Notes under the pieces: generated by a model
What the model was told of the DNA's origin: nothing
Databases searched by the model: none
The model's input: only the letters and a program-made list of their open reading frames with translations
Assembly (NCBI GenBank): GCA_023423895.1
Contig: JAFAER010000245.1
Span: forward strand, 44,631 to 108,630
From: Pseudomonadota bacterium
GTDB lineage: Bacteria; Myxococcota_A; Polyangia; Polyangiales; Polyangiaceae
DNA: 64,000 bases
Direction of reading: 5' to 3'
Shown here: piece by piece, positions 37,148 through 46,833 of the stretch
Numbering within the stretch: the first letter of the stretch is position 1
Layout of the letters: every line of letters begins with the position of its first letter
Program-made: the position numbers and the translations under genes

Positions 37148-39717
37148 AGGTCACCTCGCAGTCCGAGGATCGGCAAGATGGGCAACCCGAGCACCGGCTC
37201 GCGGCGCGTGTAGTTGAAGCTGTACGACATGCCTTCTTCCGACCGGTGGAAGTAGACGTTCTGGATGTCGAGGTAAGCGGTGAGCTTCAGAGGCTTCGCG
37301 TCGAGCGTCTTGTCGATGCGGAAGTCGAGCTGGTGGAAGGCGCCGAGCCGCGCTCCGAACAGCGGGTACGCGCTGACGGACTCGTAGCTCGAGCGATCGA
37401 TGTCGAGCGCGCCGTAGTTGTTCGGCGTGTAGAGGTTGCCGGACACGAACCGGAAGCGCCCGCCGATGCGCCAGCCGTCCGGCAGCGCCTTGCTGATGAT
37501 CGCCGTGAGGATGTGCGTCTGATCGTACTCGAACAGCCGCAGGAGCTCCTGGTCGGAGTCGCGCCGCTCGCTGCGCATCAGCGTGTACGCGATCCAGCCG
37601 AACAGCTTCGGGTCGTTCTTCCAGCGAAGGAGCCACTCCGTGCCGTAAACGCGGCCGTCGCCGGAGTTCTTCGCGTCCTGCACGACCAGGCGATCGAGCG
37701 ACTTGTAGAAGCCCTCGACCGAGACCTCGACGTGCGAGCCGACCTCCTGCTCCATACCGAGCGCGTAGTGGACGGCGCGGTTCGTCTTGAGCCCGGGCTG
37801 CCCGAAGACCGGATCGAGCTCCACGGGATCCGGCGGCTGGTAGTACATGCCGACGCCGCCCTTGACCGTCGTTCGAGGACCGCTGGTCGTCAGGTCCTGC
37901 CGCGCGACGACGCGCGGAGAGAGGTCCCAGTTCTTGATCTGCTTCGTGTAGTCTGCACGGAAGCCCGGGACGATCCGCGTCCCCTTGAACGGCACGAGCT
38001 CGACGTCGGCGTAGGCGGCGGGCATGTACACCGAGTCGGAGATGGCCTGCGTGAGCGGCGGCTCGGCGAGGCCACCTTGCGGCTGACCGGGACGCGGCGG
38101 TCGCGGCAAGCGAACGCTGATGTCGTACGGGGTGTAGAGGACGTCCATGCCCACGTTCACCGTCGCGGGCCGCGCGATGCGATGCGAGACCTCGGCGCGT
38201 GCAGAGATGGGCTGGGTCGAGAGATCGAGGTGGTTCGAGCCGAAGCCGAATTTGATGCGATCGCCGCCGTATGCCGCGACGGCGCTGATGCGCGTCTTGG
38301 AGTTGACCTTGTAGAGGTAGCGCGCCTGCAGTCGCCAGAACGCGGTGAGGGCGCTGATGCCGCCGCCGAGGATGAAGTCACCGCCGCCGTCCGAGCCGAA
38401 GATCTCGATGCGGTCGTCCGAGCCGAAGAGGAAGAACCGGAGCTCGTGGTCCGGGCCGAACTCCTTCTTCAGCATGACCTGGTAGTCGTAGTACCGCGGT
38501 GCGGTGCTGACGCCGCCGGCCTGCTCGAGGATCGGTCCTAGCCAGAGGTCGAAGTACGAGCGGCGACCGCCGACGAGGAAGCTCCAGCCCTTGCCGAGCG
38601 AACGCTCCGCGACGACACGCGCGTCGATGAAGTCGACCTGCGCCATCCCGTGGATCTTGCCGTCGTCGCGCGGTCCGCGGACGGCGACATCGACGATGCC
38701 GCCCATGCCACGGCCGTACTGCGCACCAAAGTTGCCCGGATAGAAGTCGATCTTGTCGAGGACCTCGGTCGGGAGCACCGAAGACAGACCGCCGAAGTGA
38801 TAGACGAGCGGGACGTTCGTTCCGTCGACGAAGTACTGGGTGTCTCCGGGCGCGGAGCCTCGGACGACGAGCTGACCGCCGAATGGCGGCGGACGCGCGA
38901 CGCCCGGCAGGTTCTGGAGCGAGCGGAGCGCATCGCCGTTCGTACCCGGAATGAGGGCGATCTCTTCGCGCGGAATGGATCGCTTCGTCACCTCGCGCGG
39001 CGGGCGTTCGCCTTTCACGCGGACCTCCTCCACGGGTTCGCCTGGCTCGAGGCCCGGAGGGGGAGGGGGAGGCTCCTCGGCGCTCGAGAGGCGGAGGACG
39101 AGCTGCGCTTCTTCGCCGGGGCTCAGCTCTTCGTCGAGATCCTCCGGCTTGCGTCCGCGGGCCTCGACGTGCACGTGGACCGTGCCCGCCAGGAGCCCCT
39201 CGACGCGGAAGGTGCCGTCGGCGCCCGTCGTGGTCGCATGCTCGGTCCCGTTCGCCTCGCGAACCACGACGGTCGCATCGGCCACGGGGACGTCGTTCGG
39301 CTGCCGGAGCACGCGACCTGCCACCCGCGACATGGGTGGCACGAACGAATACGAGAAGCGGATCTTCGCGGCGATCGGCGTGCCGTTCCGCGTCGCAGGC
39401 TCGAAGACGAGGGACGAAGCGGCGGAGGCTGCGGCCTCGTCGAAGCCGTGACCCGCCGGTCTGTCGATCGTCGCGTTCTTCACGGCCCCGGTCGTGTCGA
39501 TCTCGAGGACGAGATCGACGGTGACCTTCTCGCGAACGCCGTCGCGGAGGGCCTGATCGGGATAACGCGCAGGCGAGTCCGTCTTCAGGCGCGGAGGGAC
39601 GACCGCTTGCTGTTGCGTCTGCGTGGGCTGGGCAGCCGCGGGAGCGGCGTGCAGCGTGGCGACGGCGAGGCAAAGTGCGGCACTGACGAAAGAGAAGCGA
39701 AGGACGGGCGTCCTCAC
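37144..39717 (-). CDS. TonB-dependent receptor with N-terminal TonB-C-like and carboxypeptidase-regulatory-like domains
   Basis: 857-residue outer-membrane protein. Order: signal peptide (1-29); a TonB C-terminal-type domain (about 40-130, PARYPDQALRDG then FEPATRNG); a carboxypeptidase-D regulatory-like beta sandwich (about 135-210); an acidic/Pro linker with a KGERPPREVTKRS segment that may be a TonB box (about 230); a plug domain (about 235-370, GQLVVRGSAPGDTQYFVDGT); and a 22-strand barrel ending VLGLPILPILGLRG. GTG 39717 has GGAGG about 6 nt upstream. The receptor for iron chelates, glycans or other nutrients cannot be specified. The N-terminal TonB-C-like domain is unusual because that fold normally belongs to the energy transducer, not the receptor. 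Confidence 0.8.
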   Translation of the reverse strand: MRTPVLRFSFVSAALCLAVATLHAAPAAAQPTQTQQQAVVPPRLKTDSPARYPDQALRDGVREKVTVDLVLEIDTTGAVKNATIDRPAGHGFDEAAASAASSLVFEPATRNGTPIAAKIRFSYSFVPPMSRVAGRVLRQPNDVPVADATVVVREANGTEHATTTGADGTFRVEGLLAGTVHVHVEARGRKPEDLDEELSPGEEAQLVLRLSSAEEPPPPPPGLEPGEPVEEVRVKGERPPREVTKRSIPREEIALIPGTNGDALRSLQNLPGVARPPPFGGQLVVRGSAPGDTQYFVDGTNVPLVYHFGGLSSVLPTEVLDKIDFYPGNFGAQYGRGMGGIVDVAVRGPRDDGKIHGMAQVDFIDARVVAERSLGKGWSFLVGGRRSYFDLWLGPILEQAGGVSTAPRYYDYQVMLKKEFGPDHELRFFLFGSDDRIEIFGSDGGGDFILGGGISALTAFWRLQARYLYKVNSKTRISAVAAYGGDRIKFGFGSNHLDLSTQPISARAEVSHRIARPATVNVGMDVLYTPYDISVRLPRPPRPGQPQGGLAEPPLTQAISDSVYMPAAYADVELVPFKGTRIVPGFRADYTKQIKNWDLSPRVVARQDLTTSGPRTTVKGGVGMYYQPPDPVELDPVFGQPGLKTNRAVHYALGMEQEVGSHVEVSVEGFYKSLDRLVVQDAKNSGDGRVYGTEWLLRWKNDPKLFGWIAYTLMRSERRDSDQELLRLFEYDQTHILTAIISKALPDGWRIGGRFRFVSGNLYTPNNYGALDIDRSSYESVSAYPLFGARLGAFHQLDFRIDKTLDAKPLKLTAYLDIQNVYFHRSEEGMSYSFNYTRREPVLGLPILPILGLRGDL

Positions 39718-40016
39718 GGGCGCCTCCGATGCCTCGTGTGAGGATCGCGTTTCGCCAAAATCGGCGTCACGTGCACGATGCGGTTTCGACGAGGAGATGC
39801 GACGCGGCGCTGGCGCGCCACTCGGATGACCATGTGGCTCCGCGGCAAAGCAAGCGCCGCGCCGTCGGCCGTGCGCTCACGAAAACAAGGGTTCCTGCGT
39901 GGTGGAGGCGGTGCACGAAGGCGGCTTCGAGCCGGGGGATCGGCCGAATCACGCGGAACGTACACGATCCCCGCGAGAACAGGCGTTCTCGTAGCGCGCG
40001 ATCGACGAAGTGCGCC
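39718..40016. other. intergenic region between TonB-receptor and LytTR genes
   Basis: No supported gene. It must contain the receptor promoter on the minus strand. It also holds the perfect hairpin at 39974-39991 just past the LytTR stop. Short frames here are compositionally implausible. Confidence 0.55.
39974..39991 (-). terminator. candidate stem-loop downstream of LytS/LytTR operon
   Basis: CGAGAAC-AGGC-GTTCTCG is a perfect 7-bp stem with a 4-nt loop, 26 bp beyond the LytTR stop codon. No T-run on the minus strand, so function is unproven. Confidence 0.45.
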
Positions 40017-40844
40017 TCAGGTCCGGCGAACGCCCATCGCGTTCGAGAGCAACATCTCGCGGACGCCTTGCGCACGCTCGCGGGCCACCGGCACGGTGAC
40101 GCCGTCATGGGAGGGCCCAGGCCGATCGCTCGACCCTTCGCCCGGCGCGAGCGCTGCGCCGACGAAGATGGTCGTCTCGCTCCCGTCGCGATCGAGCCGC
40201 TTGATGTGCGTCGCGTTCACGAGCCAGTTGCGGTGCACGCGGGCGAACGTTCGTCCGAGCGACGCCTCGATCGCCGAAAGCGAAAGATCGACGTCGAACG
40301 TGCCGTGGGCGGTATGAACCGAGGTGAGCCGATCCGCGGCCTCGAACGCCCACACCTCCGAAGGAACGAGGAACACGAGGCCGCGGCCCCGTCGTGCGAC
40401 GATGCGGAGCGGCGGGGGAGGCGGCTGCGACTCCGTCCGCGCGCGCCGCGCGTGTAGACGCTGCAGGCACGCCTCGACGCGCTCCTCCGTGAACGGCTTG
40501 ATGAGGTAGTCGGACACGCCGAGCTCGAACGCCTCGAGGGCGTGCTCCTTGAACGCGGTCGCCAGGACGAAGAGGGGAGCATCCGGCTCCCGCGACAGCT
40601 CACGCACGAGCTCGAGGCCTGCTCCTTCGCCGTCGGGCATCAACTGCACGTCGACGAAGACGACATCCACGCTCACGCCGCTCTTCGCCGCCGCGAGGAC
40701 CGTCTTGGCCTCGTCGACGGTCGCGATCGCGCCGACGACCTCGGCGAGGCCGGTGCCTTCCAGCAGCTCGACGAGGTAGTTGCGCGCCGGCCACTCGTCC
40801 TCGAGGACCAGCGCTCGGAGTGGAGTCACCCCGTTACGCTTCAT
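40017..40844 (-). CDS. LytTR-family response regulator
   Basis: 275-residue DNA-binding regulator. The receiver domain has the acidic pair at LEDEWP, acceptor Asp in FVDVQLMPDG, the Thr of LATAF and Lys in LIKPF. A linker with a Pro run leads to a LytTR DNA-binding domain (about 145-230) with the typical DRLTSVHTAHGTF and FARVHRNWLVN. It receives phosphate from the overlapping kinase. ATG 40844 has AAGGAG 5-6 nt upstream on the minus strand, and the gene overlaps the kinase 3' end by 11 bp. Target genes unknown; the adjacent receptor is a candidate by position only. Confidence 0.85.
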   Translation of the reverse strand: MKRNGVTPLRALVLEDEWPARNYLVELLEGTGLAEVVGAIATVDEAKTVLAAAKSGVSVDVVFVDVQLMPDGEGAGLELVRELSREPDAPLFVLATAFKEHALEAFELGVSDYLIKPFTEERVEACLQRLHARRARTESQPPPPPLRIVARRGRGLVFLVPSEVWAFEAADRLTSVHTAHGTFDVDLSLSAIEASLGRTFARVHRNWLVNATHIKRLDRDGSETTIFVGAALAPGEGSSDRPGPSHDGVTVPVARERAQGVREMLLSNAMGVRRT

Positions 40845-42048
40845 GAGAGCTCCTTGACGTGACCGTCGAGCTCGGCAGCTCGACGATGGATCGGGTTCCT
40901 GCGTTCGACGACTCCATCCGTAGCACGGCATCGGGGAATTTGAGCTCGAGCCTGCGGCGAACGGAGCGAAGCCCGAACGCGCCTTGCCTCGGCTCGGTCG
41001 CGGGCAGGCCGGGTCCGTTGTCCTCGATCGTGCAGACCACGCGCTTCGCGACGCTCATTGCCGCGTGCACCTTGACGACCCCGCCGCCTCGCCGCCGGAG
41101 CGCACCGTGCTTCACCGCGTTCTCGACGAGCGGCTGCAAGAGCAGCCTCGGGACGAGCGCTCGCCTGGCGCTCGGCTCGATGTCCCACACGAAGCTGAGC
41201 GTTCCCGCGTGCCGCGACTCGAGGATTTGTGCATACCGCCGAAGCCACGCGACCTCGTCTTCGAGCGGTTGCAGCTCGTCTGCGTCGTGGAGCGAATCGC
41301 GCAGCAGATCGCCGAGGCACGCGATGAGCCGGCGCGCCTCCCGCGGGTTCTCCGTCACGAGCCCGGCGATGGCGTTGAGCGTGTTCAGCAGGAAGTGTGG
41401 CTCGAGCTGCGAGCGCAGCCGCGCGAGCTCCGCTGCGCTCTTCAGCTGCTCGGCCTCGATCCGCAGCTTGTCCGCCTCCAAGGCTCGCAGCCGCGCGTCC
41501 TCCGCGACGTATGGAAAGACGAAGGCGAGCGCCCAGACGCCTGCATGCAGCACCCCGACGACGATCCCGAACGTCAGCGTGAACGCCATCGTCCGCGGCG
41601 GGCCCTCGCCTCGGAGCAGCGGGAATGCGTCGAGGAGGAGCAGGTTGTACGTCACCACGAACGCTTCCGAGATGACCGCCGCGACGACGAGCGCGCTCAC
41701 GAGCGTCCGCGTCGTGGTCGCGCGTCGACGCTGGTTCCAGTCGTAGATGGCCGACAGAGCGACCGTCAGGACCAACATGTCGAAGAGCGACCAGCAGAAG
41801 CGGGCGACGACCGGCGGCACCTGCTGCGCGCGCAGTGCAACGGGCGTCATCTGCAGCATGACCGAGACGACGACGATCGTGAGACCGATGACGAGGCGCC
41901 GCTTCGCGAGGTCCGGCGGATGTGCGTCTGCGCCCGGGACGAGGCGAAGGAGCCGCGGCCTTCGCGCCGGCGGTTCGCCGGTCGTGGGCGCGAGCGCGAG
42001 CTCGCTTCCGCGCGATCTCATCGAAGACATCGCCACACGGTAGCCCAT
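40834..42048 (-). CDS. LytS/YehU-type (His_kinase) sensor kinase
   Basis: 404-residue membrane kinase with four predicted helices (about 52-70, 82-103, 114-140, 153-180) and no large extracellular sensor. A cytoplasmic coiled coil leads to the His_kinase domain with the phosphoacceptor His218 in EPHFLLNTLN. A shortened HATPase_c domain follows (NAVKHG, DNGPGLP). Pairing with a LytTR regulator is typical. ATG at 42048 is used; ATG 42030 is a reasonable alternative, since neither has a strong ribosome site. Divergent from the M36 metalloprotease gene with 186 bp between. Confidence 0.8.
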   Translation of the reverse strand: MGYRVAMSSMRSRGSELALAPTTGEPPARRPRLLRLVPGADAHPPDLAKRRLVIGLTIVVVSVMLQMTPVALRAQQVPPVVARFCWSLFDMLVLTVALSAIYDWNQRRRATTTRTLVSALVVAAVISEAFVVTYNLLLLDAFPLLRGEGPPRTMAFTLTFGIVVGVLHAGVWALAFVFPYVAEDARLRALEADKLRIEAEQLKSAAELARLRSQLEPHFLLNTLNAIAGLVTENPREARRLIACLGDLLRDSLHDADELQPLEDEVAWLRRYAQILESRHAGTLSFVWDIEPSARRALVPRLLLQPLVENAVKHGALRRRGGGVVKVHAAMSVAKRVVCTIEDNGPGLPATEPRQGAFGLRSVRRRLELKFPDAVLRMESSNAGTRSIVELPSSTVTSRSSHEA

Positions 42049-42234
42049 CTCCGGTGCTCGCCAGAACGCCTTGATCGCTCATAAAAACGAGCATCGCGGG
42101 CCTGTCCGGGGCGGCGCAGCGACGAGGCGCGTGGGCTCGGTAGGCGGCCAGCGCGCGGCTGGCCGGCGTGGCGCAACGGAGACCCTCTTCCGCTTTACTT
42201 CGGCGACGGGCAGTGGAAATACGCCGCGATCACC

Positions 42235-45200
42235 ATGATTTCCCGGACCCTCCGCGCGTCGGCGCTCCTCGCGCTCCTGGCTCTCAGCTGCAGCACGAGC
42301 GACCGTCGATCCTCGACCTCGGAGGAGCGTCCCGTCGTCGGCAGCGCGGGCGATGACGGTTCCGTCGCGCACTGGGACACGCGCCTCGGCGGGGCGCCTT
42401 CGTTCGTCTGGCTGAATCGGCAGAGCTCTCCGTCGTTCACGAGCGCGCTCGAGGCCGCCACGGCAATGCGGCCCATGGTCGAGCGCGCGTTCCGCGTGTC
42501 CGCGGAGGCGACCGTCCGTCTGGCGCACGTCGACGATTCGGGCAAGGGACCGATCCTCGCCCGCTACGACCAGCGCATCGGCGGCCTCGAGGTCTTTCGC
42601 GGCGGCGTGAGCGTCATGTTGACGCGTGCCTTCCGCCCGGTGGCGGCCGCAGGGTTCCTTGCACCGACCGATCGTGGCAGCGAGCGCGCGTTCGCGATCG
42701 GCGCGGCGGACGCGCTCGCGATCGGCGCACGCCTCGCTGGTGCGAACGCGGCGTTCTCGCGGGCCGCGGAGAAGGATGGCTACGAACGCTTCGATGCGCC
42801 CGGTCTGCTCTCGCCGGCACGCGTGAAGAAGGTCCTGTTTCCCGTCGATGGCGCGGATGGCGAGCTCGAGCCCGCGTATCAGGTCGAGCTCCTGTTGAAG
42901 GCCGGGCCTGCACGCGTGTACGTCGTGTCGGCGACGGACGGTCGGATCCTCTTCGAGACCGATCTCGTTCGCCATCAAGCGTTCACGTATCGCGTGTACG
43001 CCGACCCCGAGACGAAGGTCCCGATGGACGGTCCGCAGGGCAATGGCTTCGCCCCGCATCCGACCAGCACGCCGGACAAGCAGAAGCTCACCTGGCAGCC
43101 CAGCAGCCTCGTCACGCTCCAGAACTTCCCGTTCTCGAAGAACGATCCGTGGCTCGCGGCCGACGCAACGACCACGGACGGCAACAACGTCCGCGCCTTT
43201 GCCGACCTCGTCGCACCCGACGGCTACACGGAGGGCTCGGACAGGCGCCCGGCGCTCACCTCGGCCAACACGTTCGATCATGCCTACGACACGTCGGCTT
43301 CGCCGAGCGCGACGCCCGCCGCGATCCAGGCAGCGACGACGCAGCTCTTCTACGTCACCAACTTCCTGCACGACTGGTTCTACGACGCCGGCTTCGACGA
43401 GAAGTCGTACAACCACCAGCGCGACAACTTCGGTCGCGGCGGCGAGGACGGCGACCAGCTCTACGCCGAGGCGCAGGACAACAGCGGCCGCAACAACGCG
43501 AACGCGATGGTCCCGCCGGACGGAGCGTCGCCGCGCATCCAGATGTTCGTGTTCTCCGGGGCGAGCAACGCGTCACTCGTCGTGACCGCGCCTCCGTCGA
43601 TCGCAGGCACGAAAAGCGTCGGCATCGCGAGCGGCTTCGGCGAGGACGTGTTCGCCGTGACGGGCACGGTCGTCCTCGCCTCCGACGGCGAAGGCGGCGA
43701 CCCGGCGGACGCATGCGAGGCGCTCGACGGTGCTGCCGGCAAGATCGTGCTCGCGCACCGCGGCACGTGCTCCTTCGCGCAGAAGGCCGCGAACGCGCAG
43801 GCTGCCGGCGCGCTCGGCGTCATCATCGCGAACGTCGCCTCGTCGACGAACGCGGCGATCGCTCCGTTCATGGGCGGGCAGCAGGACGGCATCAACATTC
43901 CCGTCCTCTCGCTCTCGCTCGCCGATGGTCAGGCGCTCGAAGGGGCGATCTCCGGAGGCGCGACGGTCACGATGAAGCGGGAAGCGGGCAGCGACCTCGA
44001 CGGCGCGCTCGATACGACGATCGTCGCACACGAGTGGGGCCACGTCCTCTCGAGCCGTCTCGTCGGCAACGGCCTCGGCCTCCGGACGAACCAGGCAGGA
44101 GGTCTCGGCGAGGGCTGGGGCGACTTCGTCGCGCTCCTCCTCCTGGCGCGCCCCGATGATCCCGGGCAGTGGGGCGGCACGTACGCGAATGGGTCGTACG
44201 CGACGAGCGGCAGCGGCGATGACATCTACTTCGGCACGCGCCGGCTTCCGTATTCGGTCGACTTCACGAAGAACGGGCTCACGCTGAAGCACATCGCCAA
44301 CGGCAATGCCCTGCCGTCGAACGTCGTCACGAGCTTCGGCGAGGACGGCAGCTTCAATGCCGAGGTCCACAACACCGGTGAGGTGTGGGCCACGATGCTG
44401 TGGGAGTGTTACGCGTCGCTCCTCCGCGAGGGCCGCCTCTCGTTCCAAGAGGCCCAGGACCGCATGAAGCGGTACCTCGTCGCGTCGCTCAAGCTGACTC
44501 CGCCGGACCCGACGATCATCGAGGCGCGCGACGCCGTGCTCGCAGCGGCGCTCGCGGTCGACGAGCAGGACTTCCAGCTCTTCTGGAAGGCGTTCGCTCG
44601 CCGGGGTGCTGGCGCCGGTGCCGTCGCTCCGCCGAAAGACAGCGGCAACAACCAGGGCGTCAAGGAGAGCTTCGAGTCCGGCAACGATCTGCAGATTGTC
44701 GACGCGAAGCTCGCCGATGACACCATCTCCTGCGACCACGACGGCCTCCTCGACGAGGGCGAGGTCGGGTCGATCGAGATCACGGTCCGCAATACCGGCT
44801 CCGGCGCGCTCTCGGCCACGAAGGCGGAGGTCGTGTCTGCGACCGAAGGCGTGACGGTGATCGACCCCGTCACGAGCACGCTTCCGCCGCTCCAGCCGTT
44901 CGAGTCGACGAAGCTGAAGCTGAAGGCGGCCGTGCGAGGCACGAAGCAGGCAGCGCCGATTTTCCTCGACGTCCTCGTCACCGACCCGCTCCTCCCGGAC
45001 GGGCGCGTGGTCCGCGCTACCGTGTCCACGCGCTATGACGCCGACCAGGCGCCTCAATCGTCCGCCATCGATCACGTCGATACGACGCGGACGGTCTGGA
45101 AGACGGCCGCGACCGGCTCCGGCGAGAAGTGGGAGCGCTCGACCACGACCGGAGACGGGTACTGGGTCATCCCCGACCCGCCGCAGACGGCCGATCACCG

Positions 45201-46065
45201 ACTGACGTCGCCTTCGTTCACGATCGAGGGGACGACGTTCACGCTGTCGTTCAAGCATCAGTGGTCACTGAAGCGCTCGACCCGGCGCAACGTCGACATC
45301 GACGGCGGCGTGATCGAGGTGAGCGTCGACGGCGGCAAGACGTGGAAGGACATCTCGACGTACGGAACCGCCGACTACAACGTGACGCTCGACGACAGCT
45401 CGCGCTCCGACAATCCGCTCAAGGGACGGAGGGCGTACGGGAACGTCAGCAAGGGATTCCCGGAGCAGTGGGTGACGTCGCAGATCGACGTCTCGCTGCC
45501 GGAGCATCCCGAGAGCGTCCAGATCCGCTTCCGCCTCGGCGCGAGCTTCGGCCGAGCGGCAGACGGTTGGGCGATCGACGACATCGAGCTGAGCGGCATC
45601 TCGAGCCTGCCGTTCTGGACGTACGTCCCACACGCGGACGCGTGTGACCCGAACGGTCCGACGACGGACGCCGGGGGACCGCAGGTCGCGAATTCCGGCG
45701 CGACGGTGAAGCTGTCCGGCAGCGCGACCCACCCGACCGCGCTTCCGCTCACGTACGTCTGGACGCAGGTCGCCGGCCCGACGGTGACCTTGAACGAGGG
45801 CGCGACGCTCACGCCGACGTTCACGGCGCCGGACGTCGACGCTCCGACGACGATCACGTTGGCGCTTCGTGCCCACGACGGCGCGCTCCTCAGCCCGGCG
45901 TCACGTGTCGACGTCCTCGTCCAGCCGGCAGACGCATCCGACGCAGGCTGCGCGTGCCGCTCGACTCCTCCCATCCCGGCGCCGCGCGCGTCCGTGGGCG
46001 CGCTCGGTCTCCTCGGCATCGCCGCACTCGTGGCTCGCCGCACGCGCCGCGCGCGCCGCTGCTGA
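42235..46065 (+). CDS. M36 (fungalysin-type) metalloprotease with PA insert, PKD-like domain and MYXO-CTERM tail
   Basis: 1276-residue secreted protease. Lipobox-like LSC (Cys about 20) after a hydrophobic signal. FTP/prepeptidase region (about 50-200), then the M36 catalytic domain with a PA (protease-associated) insertion (about 460-570, GKIVLAHRGTCSFAQKA). The zinc site is His599, Glu600 and His603 (HEWGH), with a later Glu in VHNTGEVW. C-terminal modules: CARDB-like beta domain (about 820-900), a MAM/jelly-roll-like domain (about 945-1130), and a PKD-like beta sandwich (about 1145-1230). The tail has GCACRS, a helix and RRTRRARR. This is much longer than most M36 enzymes (about 600). Likely a broad extracellular protease. 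Confidence 0.8.
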   Translation: MISRTLRASALLALLALSCSTSDRRSSTSEERPVVGSAGDDGSVAHWDTRLGGAPSFVWLNRQSSPSFTSALEAATAMRPMVERAFRVSAEATVRLAHVDDSGKGPILARYDQRIGGLEVFRGGVSVMLTRAFRPVAAAGFLAPTDRGSERAFAIGAADALAIGARLAGANAAFSRAAEKDGYERFDAPGLLSPARVKKVLFPVDGADGELEPAYQVELLLKAGPARVYVVSATDGRILFETDLVRHQAFTYRVYADPETKVPMDGPQGNGFAPHPTSTPDKQKLTWQPSSLVTLQNFPFSKNDPWLAADATTTDGNNVRAFADLVAPDGYTEGSDRRPALTSANTFDHAYDTSASPSATPAAIQAATTQLFYVTNFLHDWFYDAGFDEKSYNHQRDNFGRGGEDGDQLYAEAQDNSGRNNANAMVPPDGASPRIQMFVFSGASNASLVVTAPPSIAGTKSVGIASGFGEDVFAVTGTVVLASDGEGGDPADACEALDGAAGKIVLAHRGTCSFAQKAANAQAAGALGVIIANVASSTNAAIAPFMGGQQDGINIPVLSLSLADGQALEGAISGGATVTMKREAGSDLDGALDTTIVAHEWGHVLSSRLVGNGLGLRTNQAGGLGEGWGDFVALLLLARPDDPGQWGGTYANGSYATSGSGDDIYFGTRRLPYSVDFTKNGLTLKHIANGNALPSNVVTSFGEDGSFNAEVHNTGEVWATMLWECYASLLREGRLSFQEAQDRMKRYLVASLKLTPPDPTIIEARDAVLAAALAVDEQDFQLFWKAFARRGAGAGAVAPPKDSGNNQGVKESFESGNDLQIVDAKLADDTISCDHDGLLDEGEVGSIEITVRNTGSGALSATKAEVVSATEGVTVIDPVTSTLPPLQPFESTKLKLKAAVRGTKQAAPIFLDVLVTDPLLPDGRVVRATVSTRYDADQAPQSSAIDHVDTTRTVWKTAATGSGEKWERSTTTGDGYWVIPDPPQTADHRLTSPSFTIEGTTFTLSFKHQWSLKRSTRRNVDIDGGVIEVSVDGGKTWKDISTYGTADYNVTLDDSSRSDNPLKGRRAYGNVSKGFPEQWVTSQIDVSLPEHPESVQIRFRLGASFGRAADGWAIDDIELSGISSLPFWTYVPHADACDPNGPTTDAGGPQVANSGATVKLSGSATHPTALPLTYVWTQVAGPTVTLNEGATLTPTFTAPDVDAPTTITLALRAHDGALLSPASRVDVLVQPADASDAGCACRSTPPIPAPRASVGALGLLGIAALVARRTRRARRC

Positions 46066-46113
46066 CGCGCATCTGCAAAAGGAAGGGGCCTGAGCGCGCC
46101 GGGTCGCGCCGGG

Positions 46114-46761
46114 TTACTCCGGGCGAAGGCGGAGGCCCGTGACGCCCCATCGCCCGGACACGAACAACGGCTCGTCGAGCTCGGATCGATCGGCGAGCGT
46201 GACGACGTCGCAGTTCGCCGGGTTCGCGAGCGAGTCGAATTGCTCCACCGAGAGATGGAGGAAGCGCATGACGAAGCACCGGATCGTGAGGCCATGCGTC
46301 ACGATGAGGACGCGGCTAGCCTGCTTGCGCTCGATCTGGCGCATCATCGATTCGAGGAAGCTCGACGTACGGTCGTAGCAGTCCGCGGGGCTCTCACCAC
46401 CGCGGAACCGGTAGTAGAACCAGCCGTGCTTCTTCCGTAGCTCTTCTTGCGGCTCCGAGGGCTCGTAGCCGTGCTCCACCTCGCGCAGGCGCGGGTCCTC
46501 GTAGAGGCCGCGCCGGCGGTCCTCCGAGACGCCGCACCCTTCGTAGATTGCCGTGAGCGTCTCGCGCGTGCGTCGGTACGGGGACGAGTAGACGAGCGCT
46601 CCGTCGATGAAGTCCGCGCCGAGCTTCCGCCCGACTGCGCGTGCCTGCTCCCAGCCGCGCGGCGAGAGCGGGATCGCGTGGTCACCGAACTCGTGCGTGA
46701 GGACACGTCCCGTGTTGGCCTCCGACTCTCCATGACGGACGAGCTTGATGACGAGCGACAT
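46114..46761 (-). CDS. histidine phosphatase (phosphoglycerate-mutase) family protein
   Basis: 215-residue cytoplasmic enzyme. The RHG motif (Arg9, His10, Gly11) carries the phosphohistidine, a second His is in VTHG, and the family-typical GWEQAR and SSPYRRTRET are present. Substrate (sugar phosphate, nucleotide or protein) not deducible. ATG 46761 is chosen; the earlier frame is compositionally poor. It converges on the M36 gene with a 48 bp gap containing a 10-bp tandem repeat, and is divergent from the small membrane protein gene (72 bp). Confidence 0.8.
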   Translation of the reverse strand: MSLVIKLVRHGESEANTGRVLTHEFGDHAIPLSPRGWEQARAVGRKLGADFIDGALVYSSPYRRTRETLTAIYEGCGVSEDRRRGLYEDPRLREVEHGYEPSEPQEELRKKHGWFYYRFRGGESPADCYDRTSSFLESMMRQIERKQASRVLIVTHGLTIRCFVMRFLHLSVEQFDSLANPANCDVVTLADRSELDEPLFVSGRWGVTGLRLRPE

Positions 46762-46833
46762 GTCATGCGCATCGTAGCAACGTGGAGGCTCGCCGTCGCA
46801 CGGCCCGGCACTGCGGCTGCATCTCGCGATGTC

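Noticed and set aside
46095..46114. Two copies of a 10-bp repeat CGCGCCGGGT near the histidine phosphatase stop
   Set aside because: Short and GC-rich; easily by chance in this composition.
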